This document shows positions 58,743 through 64,000 of a DNA stretch of 64,000 bases, piece by piece. The DNA is taken from contig NZ_CP128650.1 in assembly GCF_030644225.1 (NCBI RefSeq), positions 568,001 through 632,000 of the forward strand, written 5' to 3'. A program made the position numbers and the translations under genes. Within the stretch, counting starts at the first letter, position 1; each line of letters starts with the position of its first letter. Under the pieces are notes generated by a model that saw only the letters and a list, made by a program, of their open reading frames with translations, was not told where the DNA came from and ran no database searches. The DNA comes from Selenomonas dianae. Its GTDB lineage: Bacteria; Bacillota; Negativicutes; Selenomonadales; Selenomonadaceae.

Positions 58743-59279
58743 ATGGCAGATCATAAGAAAGAAGTCATCGTCGAGAAGCTGAAAGAGCAGCTCTCCTCGG
58801 CGAAGGGCGCGGTCTTTACGACGTACAAAGGTCTTACGGTCGCACAGGATACGGAGCTGCGCCGCGAGCTGCGCGCTGCGGGCGTTACCTATCACGTCGT
58901 AAAGAATACGATGGTGCGCCGCGCAGCCGACGCGCTCGGACTGGAGGGACTTGACCCGCATCTTGAGGGCACGACGGCATTTGCATTCTCAGCAGAGGAT
59001 GCGGTCGCTCCGGCGAAGGTCATCTGTGGCTACATCAAGAAGAACAAGCTGGACGACAAGGGCGTTCTGTCCGTCAAGGTCGGTACCGTCGAGGGCAAGG
59101 TCATCGAGGCGAATGAGGTGCAGGCGCTTGCGTCGCTCCCGTCGCGCGAAGAGCTTATCGCAAAGCTCATGGGCAGCATGAATGCGCCGATCACGAACAC
59201 GGTCAATGTGCTCCAAGGCGTTATCCGCAATGCCGTCTATGTGCTTGATGCAGTGCGTGCGCAGAAGGCGTCCGCATAA
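58743..59279 (+). CDS. rplJ: 50S ribosomal protein L10
   Basis: 178 residues. 'KKEVIVEKLKEQLSSAKGAVFTTYKGLTV' and 'LRAAGVTYHVVKNTMVRRA' are typical. Base of the L12 stalk; also the likely ligand of its own leader. Confidence 0.96.
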   Translation: MADHKKEVIVEKLKEQLSSAKGAVFTTYKGLTVAQDTELRRELRAAGVTYHVVKNTMVRRAADALGLEGLDPHLEGTTAFAFSAEDAVAPAKVICGYIKKNKLDDKGVLSVKVGTVEGKVIEANEVQALASLPSREELIAKLMGSMNAPITNTVNVLQGVIRNAVYVLDAVRAQKASA

Positions 59280-59318
59280 AACATACAGAGAGAAATTACA
59301 TTATTTTGGAGGTATATC

Positions 59319-59690
59319 ATGAACAAGGATCAGATTCTGGAAGCCATTGAGAACATGACCGTTCTCGAACTTTCCGAGCTCGTCAAGGCGATGGAGGAGA
59401 AGTTTGGTGTCAGCGCTGCTGCGCCGGTTGCTGTTGCTGCTGTCGGCGGCGCAGCTCCTGCCGCTGCTGAGGAGGAGAAGACGGAGTTCACGGTCGTTCT
59501 CGCAGCTGCAGGCGACAAGAAGATCAACGTCATCAAGGCTGTCCGTGAGGCGACGGGGCTCGGTCTGAAGGAAGCGAAGGAGCTCGTTGACGGCGCACCG
59601 AAGCCGGTCAAGGAGAACATCGCCAAGGCTGAGGCTGAGGAGCTCAAGAAGAAGCTCGAAGAGGCCGGCGCAACGGTTGAGCTGAAGTAA
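59319..59690 (+). CDS. rplL: 50S ribosomal protein L7/L12
   Basis: 123 residues: N-terminal dimer domain, Ala-rich hinge ([16 protein letters not shown]) and C-terminal factor-binding domain ([20 protein letters not shown]). Confidence 0.96.
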   Translation: MNKDQILEAIENMTVLELSELVKAMEEKFGVSAAAPVAVAAVGGAAPAAAEEEKTEFTVVLAAAGDKKINVIKAVREATGLGLKEAKELVDGAPKPVKENIAKAEAEELKKKLEEAGATVELK

Positions 59691-59725
59691 TTCCGGCGAG
59701 ATGGCATTGAATCGGTGATTTACCG

Positions 59726-59760
59726 GAACCGCTTTCCTATTATGGGGAGGCGGTTTTTTG
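59726..59760 (+). terminator. Terminator after rplL
   Basis: AACCGCTTTCC and GGGGAGGCGGTT form an imperfect stem followed by TTTTTG. Confidence 0.75.
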
Positions 59761-59765
59761 TTGTC

Positions 59766-59794
59766 TTGCTATTTATTTTTTTACATGGTATGCT
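59766..59794 (+). promoter_or_regulatory. Candidate promoter of the small ORF at 59863
   Basis: TTGCTA (59766-59771), 17 bases, TATGCT (59789-59794) in an AT-rich stretch. Confidence 0.4.
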
Positions 59795-59862
59795 TTGTTT
59801 GATAATCACGTGTTGTTTTATTAAAAAAATTTAGTCCATCGTTGGATGGTGCAAAGGGGGGG

Positions 59863-59967
59863 ATGTTATTGCCTCTGGTAATTGCTTATGAAATTTCCGA
59901 GGTACTTGTGCAGCAGTTTTGTGGCATATCCAAAGAACGTGGAAAAGAGATTGCAATGCGAACATAA
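59863..59967 (+). CDS. Small ORF (34 aa) with strong ribosome site
   Basis: MLLPLVIAYEISEVLVQQFC and a polar tail with KERGKEIAMRT. The ribosome site AAAGGGGGG is strong and a plausible promoter lies upstream. No antisense promoter or terminator is seen nearby, unlike the toxin modules. It may be a small membrane-associated peptide or a leader. The 360-base gap between rplL and the TpsB gene holds only this and the terminator. Confidence 0.35.
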   Translation: MLLPLVIAYEISEVLVQQFCGISKERGKEIAMRT

Positions 59968-60071
59968 AAGTCTAGGAATAAAGTCGCATATATGTTAAAA
60001 TAAAAGACAAAATAAACGATAATAGCATTGAGATAGGAACGTAAATCAGATGCATGGAGGAACAGGCACGG

Positions 60072-61703
60072 ATGAAAAAATATAAGAGAGCGAATCGTAC
60101 AGGCGTGCGGCGTGTCGGCAGACATACGGCGCGCTTCTTTCTTGTTTCCTGTATTGCGTTTTCTGCGTGTGCGTCCCTTGTGTCTGCGGCGGAACGACCG
60201 AACGGAGAGAAAAGCGTCCGTGTCATGCGCTATACGTTCTCGGGGGAGAACCCCGTGACAGCGGAGGAGCTTGCGGATGTGCTTGCACCGCATCGGCATC
60301 AGGACGCGACGCTCGCAGAACTTGAGGCACAGGCGGAGGAGATTACGAAGTATCTGCGTTCAAAGGGGTATTTTGTGGCGTTTGCCTACCTTGCCCCGCA
60401 GAACTTCAAGGATGGTGTCGTCGATTTTACGATTGTGCCGGGGCGTTACGACCGGATCATTGTGAACAACGAGTCCTATCTGACAGATGCCGCGATTCGG
60501 CGAGAGATGGCGATTGCGGCAGGACAGCGGGTGGAAAAGCATACGCTCAATCGCGGCGTCTGGCTGACGAACGATCTGTCCCGTGTGGAGGTCAATACAC
60601 AGCTGAAGGCGGGCAGTCGGCAGGGGACGACGGATCTCGTCGTCAATGTCAAGAACAAGGGACATCGTACATGGGGCTATGTCGGTGTTGACAACGGTGG
60701 ATACCGTTATACGGGACGCTATCAGTACAGTGCGTTCGTCAACTATGCAAGTCCTTTCCGCGAGGGCGATCTGTTCTCGATCGGCGGTATTATGTCAAAC
60801 GGCGGGATGTGGTCGGGCTCGGCCTCCTACTCGACACCGATTGCAAAGCAGGGGGAACGCGTCGGCGTGAGCTATGCGCGTTCACATTACACGCTCGGCG
60901 GTGCGTTCGCCGCACTCGACTATACGGGGACGGCACAGACACTGAGCTTCAACTGGCAGCACAATTTTCGGCGCAGCCGCAATGTGAACCTCTACGGCAG
61001 TATCCGCTATGATATGAAGAGCCTCAACGATGAGGCAAAGAGTATGGCGTACAGCAACCCCAAGAGCGCACGCAACTGGGTGTTCGGCGTGAACGGCGAC
61101 AATCTGGATCGGTTCTGGACGGGCGGGCGCAATACGTTCTCTCTCGCCTATACGCACGGGGATCTTTCGATTGACGATGGGATTCAGCGCAGCTATGATG
61201 TGGCGACGGCGAAAACGGCAGGTCATTTTGGCAAGTGGAATCTCGAACTTACGCGTCTGCAGCATATGAGTGAACGCGTTTCTCTCTATCTGACCTACAA
61301 TCGTCAGTGGGCATCGAAAAATCTCGACGCGTCGGAGAAAATGTCACTCGGCGGCCCGAACGGGGTGCGTGCCTATCCCGTCGGTGAGGCATCGGGGGAC
61401 GACGGATGGCGCTGGTCCTCGGAGTTGCGTTGGAACCTGCCGACGCGCGAGGGGGATGAGAACGTCTGGCAGCTGATCGCATTCCTCGATGGGGGACATG
61501 TAACCCTCTATCACAACGGACTTTTAGGCTACCGCGGACCTGCGGGGCGTAGCCTCTACGGTACGGGGGTGGGCGTGAATTGGAGCAATCAGGACAACTG
61601 GGTGCTGCGCGCATATTATGCGTGGAAGCTCGGCAAAGAAGCGGCGGTTTCGGACACGGATCGCAGCGGACGTTTTTGGTTTCAGCTTTATAAATTCTTC
61701 TAA
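60072..61703 (+). CDS. TpsB outer-membrane transporter (ShlB/FhaC type)
   Basis: 543 residues from the ATG at 60072, with GGAGG ten bases before it; an ATG at 60054 is possible. Signal peptide to about residue 40 (SACASLVSA). POTRA domain(s) follow (VRVMRYTFSGENPVTAEELADVL; 'YLRSKGYFVAFAYLAPQNFKDGVVDFTIVPGRYDRI'), then a 16-strand barrel ending in FWFQLYKFF with the terminal Phe. The 'GGPNGVRAYP' segment matches the VRGY/F motif of TpsB L6. It exports the large protein encoded next. Confidence 0.92.
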   Translation: MKKYKRANRTGVRRVGRHTARFFLVSCIAFSACASLVSAAERPNGEKSVRVMRYTFSGENPVTAEELADVLAPHRHQDATLAELEAQAEEITKYLRSKGYFVAFAYLAPQNFKDGVVDFTIVPGRYDRIIVNNESYLTDAAIRREMAIAAGQRVEKHTLNRGVWLTNDLSRVEVNTQLKAGSRQGTTDLVVNVKNKGHRTWGYVGVDNGGYRYTGRYQYSAFVNYASPFREGDLFSIGGIMSNGGMWSGSASYSTPIAKQGERVGVSYARSHYTLGGAFAALDYTGTAQTLSFNWQHNFRRSRNVNLYGSIRYDMKSLNDEAKSMAYSNPKSARNWVFGVNGDNLDRFWTGGRNTFSLAYTHGDLSIDDGIQRSYDVATAKTAGHFGKWNLELTRLQHMSERVSLYLTYNRQWASKNLDASEKMSLGGPNGVRAYPVGEASGDDGWRWSSELRWNLPTREGDENVWQLIAFLDGGHVTLYHNGLLGYRGPAGRSLYGTGVGVNWSNQDNWVLRAYYAWKLGKEAAVSDTDRSGRFWFQLYKFF

Positions 61704-61775
61704 GCGGAAAAGAAATTTTGACCGATGGGGATTCTTCGGCAGTCGCCGAACGTGCTTGAACGAAGGGGAAATATC

Positions 61776-64000
61776 ATGAGCATGATGAGAAAACAGCGCC
61801 GCAGTGAGATGCGCCGCAGTCTGCGCGGCAGCGTCGGAGCTCTGGCGGCAGGCGTTCTGATGATGGGCGGCGTGCAGCACGCATATGCGCTCCCGCAGGG
61901 CGGGCAGGTCGCGGCAGGTGCGGCAGATATTGCCGCATCGCAGACAGAGATGGCGATCCGCCAGTCAACGCAGAATGCCGTTATCAACTGGAACACGTTC
62001 AATATTGCGGCGAACGAACGTGTGAACATCTATCAGCCAAACGCACAGGCGGCATTGCTGAACCGTGTGCTTGGCGGGAATCCGTCGGAGATTTTCGGCA
62101 CGCTCTCGGCGAACGGGCGCGTGTTCCTCGTCAATCCTGCGGGCGTGCTCTTCGCGCCCGGCGCACAGGTGAATGCGGGGTCTATTCTTGCGTCCACGAT
62201 GAACATTACGAATGCGGACTTTATGGCGGGCAAATACGCCTTTGTCGGTACGCCGACGGATGGGAAAATCATCAACCGCGCCTCTCTCATTGCGAAAAAT
62301 GAGGGAACGGTCGCACTCCTCGGCAAGAATGTCGTGAACGAGGGCGTTATTGTTGCGCGTAAGGGTGCGGCGGTACTCGCGGCGGGCGAAGCGGTGTCGC
62401 TCGACTTTAACGGCGACGGCAAGGTTTCGGTCGTCCCGACACAGGCGGCAATGGAACAGGCGGTCACGAACAAAGGTCTCGTCGAGGCAGACGGAGGCCT
62501 CGTTTTCATGTCCGCAGCGACGGGCGACGCACTGACGCGCTCGGCGGTCAATCAGGAGGGCATCGTGCGTGCCGCGAGCCTTGACGGGGCGGCGGGCAGT
62601 GTGCGCATGACGGCAAACGATGTGCGTCTGGCGGCGGGCAGCGTAACGGACGTGAGCGGCGCGAAAGCCGGCACGGTCGAGATCGGCGGCGGCTGGCAGG
62701 GGACGGGCGACCTCGCGCACGCGCAGAATGTCACGATCGAGCGCGGTGCGGCTGTGCGTGCGGACGCAACGGAGGCAGGAAATGCGGGCGGCACGGTCGC
62801 CGTCTGGTCGGACGGCATGACCAAGTTCGCGGGCGAGATCACGGCACGCGGCAAAGGCACGGGCGCGGGCGGCGCAGTCGAGACCTCGGGGGCGAAGGTG
62901 CAGATCACGGGAAGCGTCAACGCCTCGTCCGAAGCGGGCAAGGGCGGCGAATGGCTGATCGACCCCGAGGATATTGAGGTCAAGGAGCGTCTGGCGGGTG
63001 ATCCGCTCCTTGGCAACTCGATGGCGGATGTGCAGACGGTCACCGATACGCTGAATAACGGCACGTCCGTCAGCATCCAGACGGCGAACTACCTCACGGC
63101 AACGGACGACAACTCCATCACCGTATCGAAGGCCATCACGAAGACGGCAGGCGGCGATGCGACGCTCTCGCTCAAGGCGACGGGCAGCATCAACATCAAC
63201 GACGACATCACTTCGACATCGGGCAAGCTGAACGTTGACATCACATCCGATACGAACAAGACGGCGGGCGGCAGTGTCAGCGTCGCAAACGGGAAAAGCA
63301 TCAAAACCCTCGGCGGCAACGTCAAAATCGGCGGCGGTCTTGTCGAAAACGGCGTTGGCTTCGCCAACTCGCAGAGTGATGAGGCAGGCATTACGCTCAA
63401 CCATGCAGTCATCAATACGACGGACGCAGGCGGTACGGCGGGCGGCAATGTCGAACTCGCGGGCAGTACGACGGCGAATAAGGCAGGTGTCTCGCTCTCC
63501 GGCACGACGATTACGGCGGGGACGGGCAAGGTCACGCTCGCCGGCAAATCCACGGGCGGCGGCAAGGGCATCTCCATCGACGGCGGCTCAACCATTACAA
63601 CGCGAAGTGTCGAACTGCGCACGGATTCTCTTGACCTCGCGGGGACGATTACGGGCGATAACGATCCGAGCGGTTCGGCAAAGGTCTGGACGCTCTCGGA
63701 TGGCAAGACCATCAACTTTGGCACGGGATCGGGCGGGCTTGACCTCGCGGGCGATACCTTTTCGAGCACGGGCAAGATCAAGGATTTCCATAAGAACATC
63801 GTCGGTGACGCAGCGCAAAAGGCGAATATCACGGCAAGCGGCGTAACGGCGGACAACGATCTCGCCATCGATTCGGGTGCGGGCACGCTGACGGTCAGTG
63901 ACGCGGTCAGCGACGCAGTCAAAGTCGCTACGGGTCATGCGCTGACGCTCGGCTCGAAGCACAATATTACGGGCGCGGGTGTCATTACGGCGGACACGCT
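61776..64000 (+). CDS. TpsA exoprotein, filamentous-haemagglutinin type (3' end outside window)
   Basis: Open to the window end, at least 741 residues. Extended signal peptide with basic start (MRKQRRSEMRRSLRG) and cleavage near QHAYA. The TPS secretion domain has 'NAVINWNTFNIAANERVNIYQP' and VNPAGVLFAPGAQVNAG, the NPNG(V/I)xF motif in NPAGVLF form. Later Gly/Thr/Ser-rich repeats (ELAGSTTANKAGVSLSG, GKVTLAGKSTGGG) predict a right-handed beta-helix. It should be secreted through the TpsB protein encoded just before it and act as an adhesin or similar fibre. Confidence 0.92.
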   Translation, partial: MSMMRKQRRSEMRRSLRGSVGALAAGVLMMGGVQHAYALPQGGQVAAGAADIAASQTEMAIRQSTQNAVINWNTFNIAANERVNIYQPNAQAALLNRVLGGNPSEIFGTLSANGRVFLVNPAGVLFAPGAQVNAGSILASTMNITNADFMAGKYAFVGTPTDGKIINRASLIAKNEGTVALLGKNVVNEGVIVARKGAAVLAAGEAVSLDFNGDGKVSVVPTQAAMEQAVTNKGLVEADGGLVFMSAATGDALTRSAVNQEGIVRAASLDGAAGSVRMTANDVRLAAGSVTDVSGAKAGTVEIGGGWQGTGDLAHAQNVTIERGAAVRADATEAGNAGGTVAVWSDGMTKFAGEITARGKGTGAGGAVETSGAKVQITGSVNASSEAGKGGEWLIDPEDIEVKERLAGDPLLGNSMADVQTVTDTLNNGTSVSIQTANYLTATDDNSITVSKAITKTAGGDATLSLKATGSININDDITSTSGKLNVDITSDTNKTAGGSVSVANGKSIKTLGGNVKIGGGLVENGVGFANSQSDEAGITLNHAVINTTDAGGTAGGNVELAGSTTANKAGVSLSGTTITAGTGKVTLAGKSTGGGKGISIDGGSTITTRSVELRTDSLDLAGTITGDNDPSGSAKVWTLSDGKTINFGTGSGGLDLAGDTFSSTGKIKDFHKNIVGDAAQKANITASGVTADNDLAIDSGAGTLTVSDAVSDAVKVATGHALTLGSKHNITGAGVITADT

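Noticed and set aside
61965-63404. 479-codon open frame on the minus strand
   Set aside because: Antisense to the TpsA gene; Arg/Asp/Val-rich shadow of GC-rich codons, no ribosome site or motif.

Overview
The window looks like a chromosomal segment of a diderm Firmicute of the Selenomonas type (Negativicutes). This is judged from protein flavour and layout only. The DNA is GC-rich. Firmicute-style genes (FtsEX, S41 protease, EcfT-TruA, sucrose PTS, strong AGGAGG ribosome sites) sit beside outer-membrane parts (a TolC-family channel with a MacAB-type pump, and a TpsB/TpsA two-partner secretion pair). There is no transposase, rRNA operon, prophage block or CRISPR array.

Layout. 0-9.6 kb: end of a DUF4127 gene, a flavodoxin, two tandem tiny toxin/antisense-RNA modules, an MmeI-like single-chain restriction-modification enzyme, a third tiny toxin/antisense module, a methyltransferase, an antitoxin/PIN toxin pair, an ATP-grasp enzyme and a DUF454 protein. 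9.7-13.8 kb: cell-wall cluster ftsE-ftsX-EnvC-like M23 activator-S41 protease. 14-18.5 kb: TolC-MacA-MacB export operon. 18.5-21.2 kb: cupin, YdcF-like protein, MATE transporter. 21.3-27.7 kb: an unrecognised locus with a small zinc-type protein, a Ycf46-like AAA ATPase, a glycine/alanine-rich amphipathic protein and two paralogues, one carrying Sel1 repeats. 27.7-28.8 kb: four small genes on the minus strand, including a Gp49/HigB-type toxin. 28.8-31.1 kb: polar amino-acid ABC importer. 31.3-33.7 kb: HD-GYP protein facing a degenerate EAL-HDOD protein. 33.8-38.9 kb: EcfT, TruA and three pilus/type II secretion genes. 38.9-40.7 kb: DUF4405 membrane protein, flavodoxin lipoprotein, sorbitol-type IIA. 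40.8-49.2 kb: sucrose PTS permease and hydrolase, followed without a gap by a peptide/nickel-type ABC importer. 49.2-52 kb: soluble chemoreceptor with CZB domain, small protein, polysaccharide deacetylase. 52-55.6 kb: methionine aminopeptidase with SEC-C tail at its front, DEAD-box helicase, phosphofructokinase. 55.7-59.7 kb: five tRNAs and the translation cluster rpmG-secE-nusG-rplK-rplA-rplJ-rplL with an L10 leader. 59.7-64 kb: small orphan ORF and a two-partner secretion locus whose exoprotein runs off the window.

The most notable signal is a set of three convergent toxin/antisense-RNA modules (two in tandem at 2.1-2.65 kb, one at 6.2-6.5 kb). Each has a 20-29 residue hydrophobic peptide with a strong ribosome site, an opposing promoter and a shared two-way terminator. 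In each, the 5' part of the antisense RNA can pair with the ribosome site and start codon of the peptide. This is the architecture of the Fst/par type I toxin-antitoxin family, but the peptides are not ones I recognise. The second notable signal is the AAA ATPase/amphipathic protein/Sel1 locus at 21.3-27.7 kb. Three large imperfect palindromes (165-170 bp, or about 125 bp) in intergenic spaces are probably dispersed repeat elements.
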